A DNA stretch of 64,000 nucleotides from Lactarius indigo (taxonomy: Eukaryota; Basidiomycota; Agaricomycetes; Russulales; Russulaceae): positions 1,178,001 through 1,242,000 of the forward strand of contig JAFKAC010000005.1 of NCBI GenBank assembly GCA_025766275.1, written 5' to 3'. The notes beneath the pieces are model-generated. The model searched no databases and had not been told where the DNA came from. It was given only the letters and a program-made list of their open reading frames with translations. The position numbers and the translations under genes were made by a program. How positions within the stretch are numbered: the stretch's first letter is position 1; each line of letters starts with the position of its first letter. Of this stretch, positions 1-12,100 are shown one piece after another.

Positions 1-68
1 TGCGCGAGGCATTCAAGGTGCGTCGTCGTTCTCTCAACCGACTCCCTCGCACCCATCTCTTTTACTTA

Positions 69-461
69 CGCTCATTGACTGGCACAATGATACACTAGTA
101 GAGACTGTCGCCGCGAGAGGACTTACAACGCATCGGCGAAATACCATGTGCGCGGAACAGCCTCCTGAGCGGAATTGCGAGTGGAGTTGGCGTCGGTGTC
201 ATACGTGGGCTTAGCGTCCGTACGTTGTTCTCCTTCCCCATTTTTTCCTCCACGCCCGCCCGGGGTGAATTCCGGACAGACATACTGACACGAAGAGGCG
301 CGCGGAATATAGACCCGTTCGCGGCGAGCAATTGGGCCATGGGGACATTTATGCTGGTTTCGCTGGGGACATGGTAAGTTCCGTGTCCACCACCTTCCGG
401 GTACAGGCACGCAGGAACCGGCTAATCGTAACGCAGGACCATATGCCAGCGAAATATTCAA
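69..461 (-). CDS. Possible partial gene at left window edge, unidentified
   Basis: The minus strand has an open stretch whose 3' part reads like coding sequence (ending ...PRTWYFADAL) and runs into a good GTAAGT donor at 126-121. An acceptor ending GTGCCAG follows about 55 nt on, then a very short exon and a second GTAAGT donor at 68-63. This suggests a gene that continues beyond base 1. I cannot identify a start codon or a family, and the upstream exon around 460-600 is ambiguous in frame. The region lies just downstream of the rhodanese-type phosphatase gene on the same strand. It could equally be chance open sequence. Confidence 0.25.
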
Positions 462-699
462 GAGGAACGGCGCCGCGTGCAGACCATCGTCGAGCAGCTT
501 CCCACACGGGTGATTGCGAAGTCGTCCGAGGATACCGAGACACCATGATAGGGGAATGCAACCTACAAATGGTATATTCGCTACTTAAAAACATGCGTCG
601 TACATCTATAGCAACGCTTTACTCGTGCCAAAGGACCAATTCTGGTCCGAACTTGGCAAATTGACTGATATAGTCATGATGGCGCAACCGGACGACTCT

Positions 700-1372
700 T
701 CATCGTGACCAATCGACCCCCCAGATATCCTTGTTCCAATTCTCAACCAACTGTGGGTCACCCTACAAGGACCATGCCTTCGGTGAGTCGGGAAGACGAG
801 TGTGGAGTATTCTAAGTGTTACCTTGAATTTTTCCTGGAATTCAGTAAACCCTCCACGAAGGATGAAAACCTCATGCGGAGTATCATTGTCGTCCCGCAG
901 CTGGTTGCGCCGGTCATTGTATTGCTGAAGACAGCGGTCAGAATGAGATAGAGATCCGAATCTGGGATTGTCCCCGCACCCGTGCCGCCTTAGGGCCGCT
1001 AAACAGGGCTTACAATGTCAGATTGATGAAAAGGAATTCAACGATAGAGAACATGTGTGTATTGGGACTCACCGTTGCTGCGAGAGAGCACAATGGAAGA
1101 TGACCTGTGGTATATCCTTGGTATCCTTGACTAGATCATCTAGCTTGTCTAAGAAGGTTGTAGAGGGGAAGTTGTGACAGTTTGTGATGTGTCCTCCGAT
1201 GTAGTCGCTATCGCGGACGTCTATGACAATGTAGTCCTTACGAGGGACCTTGTTGCTTTTTATGATCGCGGAAAGTTCCTACCAGGATGAATGAACATCA
1301 ATATGAGAGGCGAGGAGGGGGCTCAGATTGACGTACGTCGGCAGAGATGTACTTGACAGCCGTGGCGGCCAT
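700..1372 (-). CDS. Cdc25-like rhodanese phosphatase / arsenate reductase (Ibp1/Arr2 family)
   Basis: A small single-domain rhodanese-fold protein of 141 residues, reconstructed from five exons (1337-1372, 1073-1278, 980-998, 823-924, 700-762) with consistent phases. The domain begins near residue 30 with IVIDVRDSDYIGGHI. The catalytic P-loop HCALSQQRGP follows near residue 80, carrying the Cys-x5-Arg signature (C and R present). The C-terminal rhodanese strand HEVFILRGGF is intact. Members of this family (S. pombe Ibp1, yeast Arr2/Ych1) are dual-specificity phosphatases or arsenate reductases; sequence alone does not separate the two activities. The intron at the catalytic arginine has donor GTGAGT and acceptor TTTAG; the third intron uses the weaker donor GTGCGG. 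The start is the first ATG after the divergent promoter shared with the VDAC gene, 118 bp away. Confidence 0.85.
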
Positions 1373-1490
1373 GCTTCAAGTACGGCAGCCGATGATTTCC
1401 CACGGTTGAACGGCCAAAAGACCGACGCGGGTCAAACATTGCTCGGTCCGCCTGCCAACGCATAATCTTCGTTCTCTTTCATCACAACAA
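1373..1490. promoter_or_regulatory. Divergent promoter between rhodanese phosphatase and VDAC genes
   Basis: These 118 bp separate two start codons on opposite strands and must hold both 5' UTRs and core promoters. I see no clear TATA box. Sharing of regulatory elements is inferred from spacing only. Confidence 0.5.
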
Positions 1491-2638
1491 ATGTCTCTCC
1501 CCCAGCCCGTTCCCCCATCTTGGAAGGTTTGTTTGTTTTCTTTCGTTTCCTTTTTTTGAATAAAATATTAATTTCAATTTCTACCCCATCATGCATTATA
1601 CAGGACCTTGGAAAGTCCTCCAATGATCTCCTCGGCAAGGACTACCACTTCCACGGCACTTCCCTCGAGGTCAAGACCGCCACCCCCTCCAACGTCACTT
1701 TCAAGGTCGATGGGAGCCGCGACTCGAAAAATTCCTTCGTCGCTGGCAACTTAGAGGGCAAGTACACCGACAAGGCCCACGGCCTCACCTTCACCCAGGC
1801 CTGGTCCACCTCCAACGCGCTCCGCACCCAAATCGAGCTCGAGAACCTTCTCGCCAAGGGTCTCAAGCTCGACACCACCACCATCCTCAATCCCGAGAAG
1901 AGCGCAAAGTCGGTGCTTCTCAACGCCGCTTACAAGCAACCTGGCCTTCATTCCCGCGCCGTCCTAGACGTCTTCAAGGTTCGTACGGAGCCCCTTTTTC
2001 TCTCCACGGGCTCACCACTAATTTCTCCATTTACTCTTACACAGGGCCCCACTTTTACCGCCGATACCGTGTTGGGACGTGATGGCTTCCTCGTCGGTGC
2101 GGAGGCTTCCTACAACGTCACCGAGGGACGTGTCACCAAGTACTCTGCCGCCGTCGGCTTCTCCGCGCCCGAGTACGCTGTCACTCTTCACGGTCTCTCC
2201 AACTTCAGCACCTTCGCCGCGAGCTACTACCACCGTGTGAGCCCGGACGTCGAGGCTGGTGCCAAGGCCGTATACGATGCCAAGGCAACTTCTCCCGGCG
2301 TCGCTCTCGAGGTCGGCACCAAGGCGTAAGTTTTATTATATCTCCTCGGGCATTTTCGTTTTAATTTCCGACATGAATCAATTTCCTAGTTACCTCGATT
2401 CGGCTGCTTTCGTCAAGGCTAAAATTAATAACTCTGGTGTCCTCGCCCTTGGTAGGCATTCCTCGTTCCTCCCCGATGCAAGTTATTCACGGTGCTACGA
2501 CTCCTAGGTTACACCCAGGCACTCCGTCCCGGCGTCAAGGCCTCTTTCGGTCTTGCCCTTGATACACAACGGCTTAACGAGGTGGGTCATGCAGGACCTG
2601 CGCACAAGGTCGGCGCACAGTTTGTCTTCGAGGCCTAA
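1491..2638 (+). CDS. Mitochondrial outer-membrane porin VDAC
   Basis: A eukaryotic porin (Porin_3 family), the voltage-dependent anion channel that passes ADP/ATP and metabolites across the mitochondrial outer membrane. Five exons (1491-1526, 1604-1978, 2045-2325, 2390-2451, 2508-2638) give 294 residues, close to the family's usual 280-295. The N-terminus MSLPQPVPPSWKDLGK matches the porin N-terminal helix region. It is followed by alternating beta-strand sequence, a stretch near residues 220-235 (SPDVEAGAKAVYD), and the late conserved segment NSGVLALGYTQALRPGVKAS, the eukaryotic-porin signature region. The C-terminus ends VGAQFVFEA, as expected for the last beta strand. The first exon encodes only 12 residues, so an annotation starting inside exon 2 would lose the N-terminal helix. 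It is transcribed divergently from the phosphatase gene and convergently with cofilin. Confidence 0.93.
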
Positions 2639-2936
2639 GCACTCGCGTTGGGTATGAGGTTGTTAAATTGTTCATACCTTATTCTTCGGTGAATAAATGC
2701 AACGTATTACATCCTCCTTAATTTGCGAGTGCTATCTCCCAATCAATCAGGTTTCAATGCCGTCGGTCATAGAACAAAACAGGTCGTATAAATTGTTTAG
2801 TGGTGTGCTAAGGTCTTTATTTCCAACCGTAGTTCAGCGAAACTTCATTCTCTTCTGCAGGCAATACATTCAGGGTGAGGGGGTGTTGGGACTAGGGTCG
2901 TAAAAATACCAGAGGGAAGTGGACACAATCGATCGA

Positions 2937-3581
2937 TCATTTTTTCTTTGCCTTTTCCAGGACTAGGGTAGAGTCAGTTACCCGTGTTGTTGACCGAGAG
3001 TGAGTGGGGGAGGGGAACTTACCCGTCTCGCGAGCCACTTCGCTGAATTCGGTAGCCTGGACCTCCACCGCAATGCCAACGAGAGAGCGCCGAAGCGCTT
3101 CTCGGGAAGAAGCGGCGACCATCTTGTCCTTGACCTTCGCACCGTCGGGTGACCTGCGATTGCAAGCAATGGCAAGCCCAAGTACGCACGCATGTAACAG
3201 AAGAAAGAAAAAAGGGTTGTCTTTTTGTAAGGGAATAATGATATTGAAACGAACATGTCAGAACGTACCATGAGACGAAGACGAGCTTATTGCGTTTGCC
3301 ATCTTCCGTATCAAATTCTAGATCATATACGGCCCAGCGACACTCGAGCGCAGGGAGATCTTCGATGAAGTCCTCATAGTCACCCGCTTTCGATGCCTTT
3401 TCAACGATGATCTCCGTTTTCTCTTTGTTAAGTGTGAAGATGATGTACTTGAGTTTCTTTCCAAGTTTCAGCTCTTGGAACGATTCAAGGCACCCTGCAT
3501 TCACGCCGACTCCGGACGACTAGGAAGGAATAAATTGAACCTGCTGGTAGCAATATGAAGCGAGGCGAGTTCTCGCACCAT
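2937..3581 (-). CDS. ADF/cofilin, actin-severing protein
   Basis: Cofilin binds ADP-actin and severs and depolymerises filaments in the cytoplasm. Four exons (3579-3581, 3269-3519, 3023-3153, 2937-2962) give 136 residues, normal for a fungal cofilin. After the initiator Met comes SSGVGVNAGCLESFQELKLG, in which the regulatory N-terminal serine of the family is present. KYIIFTLN, CRWAVYDLEFDTEDG and the actin-binding long-helix region DKMVAASSREALRRSL follow, then the tail VLEKAKKK. The first coding exon is the ATG alone, followed at once by a GTGCGA donor; other in-frame starts would not give the conserved N-terminus. The gene lies about 150 bp from the alpha-actinin stop codon on the same strand, placing two actin regulators side by side. 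Confidence 0.93.
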
Positions 3582-3734
3582 CTCTGCTCTGTATTGGGAT
3601 GAAAGGGCGATGGGGTGTAAGGAGAGAAAGAACAAACGGTTCTCCTCGGACGAGTATCGCGATAAGTGGGTGGCCCTCGGCAATCGCCATCATTAGGTAA
3701 TCAATCTACCCTTATCGGCCATCTACTCTTAACT

Positions 3735-6478
3735 CTACTCGAACACACTGTCTAACCACGCGTCATAGTCATATTCACGCTCTCCCGCGTCATTCGGCGT
3801 TGATGGCATCACCTCACGCAGGTAGTCAATCGCGCTGGCGGGTATGTGCGCCAGGCGTAAATCTAGCTCCGTCACATACGGCTAAGTGTACACGGTCGTC
3901 AGCACTTTCGCCAAGGCAGAAGAAACGGTAGACCTCTAAAAACGTACCTTATTGCTCGCGGCCCCTTGGAAAGCCTCACGCAACTGATCCGGTGACGTCT
4001 GATCCTCTGTGATGTCAACCTACGCGGCATCAGACCAGTCCTGAGATTCGAAAAAGGTACTATGAGAAGACAGCATACCAGCAGGTTTATGAATGCTTCA
4101 AAGGTGATAGCGCCATATTCTTGAAGCAGTTGATCGAAGATGATGTCAAGATCTTCGTCCTTCATCGAGAGGGCGTCATTCAGGCAACGTTGCAAAGTCA
4201 GAAAGGAGCATACCGCGTAGACAATACCCAAACTAGCCAGTGCGGCAGCCATCTCGGAGAGATTAAGCGTATTCGTCTCGTCTTTATCAAAGTACCGGAA
4301 GGTACTCTCGAATTGTTCGATCTGTGCTGGAGTCAGATTGGACATGTTGCGCGAAACGATCTGCAAGCATGTTGGTCAATCATGAATACCCAAATGAAAG
4401 GTCAAAACGTGCCTGGTTATCGATGAAGGAAATTTTCTTCGCTATGCTTTGCACGACCAACTCGAGTTCAAATTCCAAGTCCTGGCACGAGAATACGGTG
4501 TAGTCGTTCTCCTCGACCTTTGCGGCAACGCACTCGGCTTCTGCGGCTTCTACCGTTTCTAGAGCTCCTGAAAGGTCAGTTACTCGAGCCTGAATACCCT
4601 CGATTTGACGTTGTTGCTCTTCTAGAGGACCTTCCACCGCAGACAACTCCAGAGAGACGGCACGCAAACGCTCATGAAAACCGTCTGCCAGCGCTGCGAA
4701 CTTCTTGCGTAGAGTTTCCTGGATTCTGCTCAAAACTTGAGTTAAACCGGGGTTGCGAAATCTGGCAACAGGCGCACTCTCGTATTTTGGCATTGATAGC
4801 CCTCGACCTCCGGGCCTCTGAAGCCAAAAGGACTTCCCAGGCGTCGTCGATGTCCTGCCAAGACGTCAGTCTAGATCTGCGAATCGCTGGAAGTGAGAAA
4901 CTAACGGATAGGGCAAGACCAGGAGGTGGTACATAAGGTCTCAGCTTGTAGGTCTTCAACTTTGTTTGAACATTACTCAAGAGGGTGGCCAGATCTTGCT
5001 TTTCTGTGACCCACGTTCTCTTCGTTGTCTGTTTGTACGTTGCAAATTTTGCAGCGTGCTCTTTCACGTCTGCGTAAGTACCGGCGAATTTCACCGACGC
5101 CCACGTCTCTTGTGTCTCTGTGAGGGCAGCAAGAAGCTATAACGCCATTACATTTCGCCTGATGTCTCAAGACACTTGGCCAATCACGCACAGCTCGAAC
5201 ACGGCGCTCGTAGTCGTTTCTGCTAACCCAGATGGACCGCATGAGGTCTGCAAACTTGTCGATTCGACGGGTAACGGTCTCCGCCTGATCTGTTTGAATA
5301 TCAGTGATGAGATTGCCTTGCGTACCCCGAAATAACAATGCGCACCCTGCGACGAGAACGCATGGAAATAACTCGCGACGTAGGTCATGACACTACGTTC
5401 ATCGGGTCTGTCAGAATCGCAGAGATCCGCAACTTCTAATAGTTGCTATTCACAACACGTTAGATTATTTCGGGAGATGACAGGGGGGACGGACCGGGAT
5501 CCCAAGCGACTGAGCTGCAACATCAAATGCTAGCTGGGTATTGCCGTGACGGTCCAACTATAGAATGTCAACCAAATGAGGCGCTGCTAAAGGAGCCTGC
5601 TAACCTTGTTGAGCTTATCATAGTCTAGTAGATCCGGTCGATGGCAGTGAATCAGAGCGCATCTGGAACGACAGTCGAATCACCGCTGATGAAAAAGGTT
5701 GCAAAGGTGACAAACAAGGCGAGTCCGTCAGACCAGCTGAGTGAGAAATCTTGAACATCGACTTCCTTATACGGGGCTGTCTTACGCTGACACCAGAGCA
5801 GGAGGCCCTCTTTGGCGGAGAGGCCTTCTTCACTTGAAGATACAAATACGATCAGCGTTTCTGCACAAAAATAGATGGGGCACCGGGAAAATGTCGCACT
5901 TGATGTCCGCTATCGTGAATCGTAGGACGAGCGTCCAGATCATTCCGAGGATGAGCTTCAGGTTACCATCGATGATGTCTAAAGAGGGTTGATTAGAAAA
6001 AATCGGCAAGAAACACCAGGCATTTACCTTCGGGTCCAATGTTAGTCAACTTGACACCGCGAGACGTGATAAACTCTAGGGCCTTGTTCACGTTTTCCGC
6101 TTTCTGCACTCGCATGCGCGGGTTTCTGTTGTAGCGACCAAGTGACGTATCGCCTGAACATAATAAGGCGTCGGCTTGGAGAGCTAAGGAGAACGCCATC
6201 ACATACCCATGATTTCCTGGAAGAGGGGTTGGCGCTAACGGTTAGGAAAAGAAGCAAAGTGAGCAGACTGGAGACGCACCATAAGCTGAATGAGCCTGAC
6301 GCCATCGGAGAGGTCTTTCACGAGGGAGGTCATCGGAGGGTAACCGTTCGCCTCAAGCTTGGTGTTTAGCCTGGGATAGCTTCATAAAAACGATGGACGT
6401 CGAGCATAAGGGTGCGCTGCACCATTTGCAGAATGTCCGCTCCTGAGTATTACGGGAGAGCGTTTCGAGACTGTCCAT
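3735..6478 (-). CDS. Alpha-actinin, actin cross-linking protein (Ain1-like)
   Basis: Antiparallel-dimer actin cross-linker of rings and patches. Read from the ATG at 6478, the first exon encodes [19 protein letters not shown] and is interrupted inside the Trp codon by an intron with donor GTGCAG. The first calponin-homology domain follows ([46 protein letters not shown]), then a second ([20 protein letters not shown]). These lead to a short spectrin-like coiled rod (region about 4400-5350) containing [16 protein letters not shown] and [12 protein letters not shown]. The C-terminal EF-hand pair begins [20 protein letters not shown], whose loop keeps Asp-x-Asp. The last exon ends [11 protein letters not shown]. 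The rod is short, as in fungal alpha-actinins, instead of the four repeats of animals. Many introns of 50-70 nt; not every boundary was resolved. Start codons of this gene and Pob3 are only 100 bp apart. Confidence 0.9.
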
Positions 6479-6578
6479 TGATTGATTACAGTAGAGAGAG
6501 ACGAGTGGCCGCACGCGTCTTCACACTCCGCCAGACGCGTCCTCTTTTGGCGCTGACTCGTCCCTCCTCTTCATCAAG
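6479..6578. promoter_or_regulatory. Divergent promoter between alpha-actinin and POB3
   Basis: One hundred bases separate two oppositely oriented start codons. The Pob3 side carries a pyrimidine-rich run (tcgtccctcctcttcatc) just before the ATG. A shared bidirectional promoter is inferred from distance. Confidence 0.5.
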
Positions 6579-8867
6579 ATGACAACGCAGTTCGACAGGA
6601 TATATCATGGCCTTTCACCAGAGTCAGGAAGTGCGTAGAACACTGACTCGCAAGCACCAACTGATACGATGTTACACCAGAGTTCCGCGTGGCGGCTTCC
6701 GGCATGGCTTGGAAAGCCGAGGAAACGGAAAACGTCAATGCTATGTCTTCGACAGACATAAAGTGGGCACGATGGCTTCGTGTAGCAAGGGGCTTTCAGC
6801 TTCGTGTGGGTTTGAAAGACCGCCGCCGGGAGGCGTTCGATGGTTTCGAGCGTGATGTGAGTCTTTATCAGCGCGAGAGCAACGCCATTTTCCCTTGACG
6901 TTTTGGCGTCCAGGATCACGACAAGCTCGCCAGCTTGTTGAAGCAGCACTTCGCCATCACACTAGAAACCGAGGACATCTCGTTCAGAGGCTGGAATTGG
7001 GGCGTAACTGACTTCCGTGGTACGTGCTATGTATGAGCAACGGATCCAAGCACCCAGCCAACGTTTCCTGACCAGGCGACGAACTTGCCTTCGTTGTCGG
7101 CAATAAGACTTCCTTTGAGCTGCCCCTGCAATATGTCGCCAACTCGAATATCGCTGGGCGCACCGAGGTCTCTCTCGAGTTTATGGCGCCCTCTGATTCC
7201 GCCGGGAAAAAACCTTCCAAGGGCCAGCCCGACGAAATGGTCGAAATACGTTTCTTTGTCCCTGGCCAAAGCACTCGAGCGCGGGGCTCAGATGCTGGTT
7301 CGAACAAGTCGGACGCCGAGGAAAATGACGACGAGGTGAGCGCAGCGCAGGCGTTCCACGACGCCGTCAAAGAAAAGGCCGAGCTCGGCCATGTGTCTGG
7401 CGATATCATCTTGAGCTTCGAAGAAGTCCTTGTCCTAACCCCCAGAGGTCGATACGACGTCGATATGTTCCCCAGCTTTTTACGACTACGCGGGAAAACG
7501 TATGACTACAAGATCGTGTACTCGAGCATATCGAAGTTGTTCTTATTGCCAAAGGACGACCTGCACATTCTCTTTATCGTATGTGCCACCAAGGGTCTTT
7601 CCCGCTCGTCCTGCTGACTCCTGCCCTCAAGCTTGGTCTCAATGTTCCCATCCGGCAGGGTCAGACCCGTTATCAGTACCTAGTTATGCAGTTCAGTCGT
7701 GAGGAGGAAATCACTGCTGAGCTGAATATGAGCGAGTGCGTGTCCCCTTCATATGCACTCTTCTCCTAACTGACCCTTGTATTATTAGAGAAGAAATTGC
7801 AAAGTACGACCGGTTAAAGAAACACTACGAAGACCCTACGTTCGAGGTCGTGTCAAGCGTCTTTCGGGCTCTGTCAAAGAAGAAGATCATCAGTGCGGGC
7901 AGCTTCCAGAGGTACGTTCAAACCTAAGCTCCTCCCTGTCTAACCTGATGCCCTACGCGTCCAGCCGAAATGGGCACCCAGGGCTCAAAGCGAATCTGAA
8001 AGCCGTACAGGGTGATCTCTTCATGCTCGAGAAATACATCTTCTTCGTCTCCAAGCAGCCGGTGCTCATCGAAATATCTGATATCCACCAAGTCGTCTTC
8101 TCTCGCGTCGGGGCGGGCATCGCCACCGCGCGGACGTTCGACATGCAAATCGTCACGAAGCACGGCCCGGAGTACACATTCACGTCAATCAACAAGGAGG
8201 AGCACGAGCCGACGGACGCCTATCTCAAAGACAAGAAGGTCCGGGTGAAGAACGAGATGGTGCCGGACGGCGATCTGCTACTGGCCGCGGCGGGAGAGGA
8301 CTCGGACGAAGAGATGCAGAGCGTCGCCAGCGACGACGACGAGGAACCGCGTGTGAGACGGACCGGGGATGATGATGACGACAGCGAAGACGGTACTGTC
8401 CTTTATTCTCTCCCACACTGTGAAGCTTGTACGCTGACGCCCGTTGATGCTCAGACGAGGACTTCGAGGCATCCTCCTCGGACGAAGGCTCGCCGACCGA
8501 CACGAGCTCAGAATCGGAAGGCGGCGCCACCGCATCGGATGCGTCTGGCGACCGCGATATGATGAAGGCGCCGAAAAAGAAGGCAAAGGGGACGGCCAAG
8601 GACGGCAGTGCAAAATCACCCGCGAAGAAGAAGAAGAAAAAGACAGATGGCGAGAACGACGGTAACGACGACAAGCCGAAGAAAGCTAAAGCCAAGCCAA
8701 AGCCCAAGAAAACCGGAGATGCCGATGAGGCGATGGAGGTCGACTCGGGATCAGAGAAGCCCGTGCCAAAGCCCAGACCGAAACCGAAACCAAAAGCCGT
8801 CACGAAAACCTCGAAAGGAGAAGATGACGAGCCGGCGAGGAAGAAGCAGAAAAAGGCAGATGACTAA
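6579..8867 (+). CDS. POB3: FACT complex subunit Pob3 (SSRP1 homologue)
   Basis: FACT (Spt16-Pob3) is the nuclear histone chaperone that reorganises nucleosomes during transcription and replication. The N-terminal dimerisation/PH-like region begins [19 protein letters not shown] and continues [20 protein letters not shown]. The SSRP1 core follows: [20 protein letters not shown], then the tandem-PH middle domain with [40 protein letters not shown] and [16 protein letters not shown]. The last is the segment expected to fold as the second PH domain. The C-terminus is a long Asp/Glu/Ser-rich tract followed by a Lys/Pro-rich basic tail ending KKQKKADD. There is no HMG box, as expected for fungal Pob3, where a separate HMG protein supplies that function. 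The second exon starts after a GTGCGT-donor intron inside Lys19; at least seven exons. Confidence 0.93.
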
Positions 8868-9189
8868 ACCCCTATCATGTTTGCTATACTCTCTCCGTAA
8901 CTCGTAACTTCGTACATATTGTCGTTTTGTGGTTCTGTTTTTAGTGGCCAATATATTGACATACTGAACTTAAATGAAGACACCTCGAAAATAAGGAACT
9001 ACACGACTAGGATCGGCAGATACAGATACAAAAATTTAGGAAGAAGACGCTATCTAAAACGAGTGAACAATAACGAGTGAACAGACAACATTCAAAGAAT
9101 ATACAAGAGAGTATGGGAAACGTAGAACGTAGGGTACAGTGTCCAAAAAAAAAAAGTAGATAATAATGAAAGATGGTAATGAATGAGTG

Positions 9190-12100
9190 TTATCGCTTAG
9201 CCAGCAGCGAGCCTGGTTCGAATGTGGTCGGCGCGGAAACTTGCACCAGTGGCTGTTGTACATTGCGCGACCCTTTTCGTGTACCCGAACGCGAAAGAGA
9301 TTTACTTGATGTCACACCCGAGGCCTGAGCACCTGTCACCAAGAATGTATTGCGGTCTTGATTGATAAAGTAGGACTAGAACAAAAAGACGGTGAGATGC
9401 AGAGAAAGCATTAGGTATATCCCCATCACTTACACGTGCCAAGAGCACACTTTCCATCCATTTATTCCCGTCCTTCTCTGAACAACAGAACACATGGACG
9501 TAGTCTGCTGCATTCTCGAAGAAGGAAAGGTTATCAGTGGATTTGACAGCAAAAACGTAAGGTTTCGGGGGCTTGTGTGTCCTTGTGACGAAGTATGCGT
9601 CGAAATTGGCCAGAGAACATAAGAACGTTTCGTCTTTGCCCTACAGGGGTATCAGATCCATCCGTATAATATTAAAGACCGAGTACTCACGTTATCCTTT
9701 TTGGAGAGCCAAAGACCCTGCTCTCGCAATTCAAGCCACCTTTTGCTCCACTTCCGGGGTTTGCTTTCCCACTCGACGTAAGTGGAGAATACGGGCGAAC
9801 TAGGCGGCATGGCCTGTCGAGCAGGCGGTTACTTTAAATCACGGACACAAGGGAATCAGCCTTACAGATAGCTGCAGTAAAGTTGCCAGCGGTGTTTTCT
9901 TCGCTACCAAAAGGTTGACACTTTTATCCTTGTCCCAAGAATTGATGACGTCCGAAACGACCTCGAAGTGCCGGATAGGCCTCTCTATGACAGGTTGTTG
10001 CATTAGCAAAGTGTTAAATCTGTCGCCAGAGTGACATAAGGCTCACCCATCCCAAAGTCCTGGGAGACCTCAAACAGCATCCATCCACCCACGCCGACCC
10101 AGTTGGCTAGTTGACCCTGCCTTTCCAACACATCTATCACTTCCTTCGCAGTCGTCGACGGACTCATCGTAAGTGTGTTGAACCGTTGCAGGTCGACAAC
10201 AAAAACACGCTGCTGCCACGAAAATTGTTTGGTCTCCTTCGAAATAACTTGAGAATGTGATGAGGGATTCGGAGTGTCGGCGGATGTCGTGGATACGCGC
10301 TGGAACACGGAAGAGTTGAAGGGGGCGGTCGAAGACCCATGTCCATCACTTGTTTGAGGACGTCTGGAAGACTTGTGTGCCGAAGGAGCGGAACGCGAGG
10401 CCTCAAATGGGTCACGCTGCTTCGTTGGACGTGATAGGGTAGTAGCGCTGCGGCCGAGTCGGTACATATCATGTGTTAGGGGGGGCACGGGCACGGGCAC
10501 CACTTGTGATGTATCCACCACTGCGTTCGGACGATGAAACGATCGCGAAGGCCGGATAGCCCTGTCCAGTCCTGTCACGCTCGGAATACGCGAGTGATCG
10601 TCCCCGGGTCGCCGTACAGGTTGGTCCGAGTGGCGAGCAGAGTCTGAAGGCGATGGCTGGTGTTTGGGTAAAAGGGACGAAGAAGCACTCGGGTCTTGAA
10701 TGTCTCTCAGTCGTCTCGCAAGATCCTCGGCAACGATGGGTCTGGCAGTGCTACTGGGAAGTGTTCTAGTGCGTGATCGGGCCATGCGCGAAAACGAGGG
10801 TGCGGGCTGGGCGGATATGTCCTGAGTACTTGAGCCTGCCATTGTGTGGTATCGTAGAGTCTCGTCTGGTAATACCTGCGTGGGTGTTTGTTGTCGCTCA
10901 GGTCGTTGGGATTGTTGCTGCTGTCGACGCAGGGCGCGTAACCTCCTGCGCTCGTCCTTTTCATCGCGGACCTGCTTTCGAATCGTCCGCTGAGCACGCA
11001 GCGCCGTAGGAATGCTTTGTGCAAGTGGAACATCATCCCCCGAGGAAGAAACTTCCGCTGGCGTAGTTGAATGTGACTGCTGCGTAGGGTGCCTCGTGTC
11101 TTCTTCTTCACTCTCTTCGCTCTCACTGTCACTTGGCGTCGAAAAGGCTGAGGCCACCTTCCAATCACGTTCGTCCTTCCGGCGGTCATCTCTTCCGCCA
11201 CCACGGCCATGACCCCCAGAACCTTGCCGCCCATTGCTGTGAAAACCATCACCACCATTATTTTGTTGCTGATCCTGATTGTCGTTCGAGTACCTGTTGG
11301 AAGATCGACGCTCTCCATAACCCTGGGTTCTTCGATGCTGGCGATTGTCATGGTCATTGCCATCAACAGCCTCGTAGGTGTCCTCAGCCCATTCGCCGAA
11401 CATGTCTGCTTCATCGAGTTCCGGAGTAGCATAGTCCCCATAAATCGACGACCAATCGTCGTCATCCGGGTGAGGAGAAGGGGTGCGGTCAGAAATTATT
11501 GAATTGACAAGGGGGCGTATCGTCCCAGCAGATGTACCCGGTTGGAAGCTATCGGCCTCAGAAAAGCCACCTGGCATGGAAAAATAGTCGACATGTTGAG
11601 AGTATTGGAAGCCATCATCGTCGAAAAGGATATCAGCAGGCGCCGACTCCTCAGATGACGAGCGATCGGAACTTTGTGCAAGAGAATCACCGTCATGGAG
11701 ATCGGGAGAAAGCACGGGTAAAGAGGAAGTGGAGGATGATGACGATGAAATGGACAGTGAGGACGGCGAGAACGTCGACAGGACCTCAAACAACGATGCA
11801 AACATGTGGGGGTTTTCCTCGGGACTGAATTCGGGGGAGACAGGAGACTGAAGGAATTGTGCCTCACCATCCAACACATGGGTATCCTTGTATATCCCAA
11901 TTGCCTCAGCCGCATCGTCGGATTCGGATGTGTCACCTGTGTGCAAGTCTTCATTCACACTCATGTATGATTCCGGGCCGAGCGGGTACTCGGAAGAATG
12001 AAGATGGTCTGTAACGTGATCAAAGTCATGGAAAGACGGCACTTGAGAGACCCTATCCCGTCCAGCGCTGACATCCCAAGGCTCGAGGGGAAGACGCGCC

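Noticed and set aside
8225..8803. 192-codon minus-strand frame rich in Phe and Gly
   Set aside because: Exact antisense of the Lys/Asp-rich tail of Pob3; a mirror of biased codons.
10707..11465. 252-codon minus-strand frame inside the RA-PH gene
   Set aside because: Overlaps the large exon of the RA-PH gene in another frame and has Met/Arg-rich shadow composition.
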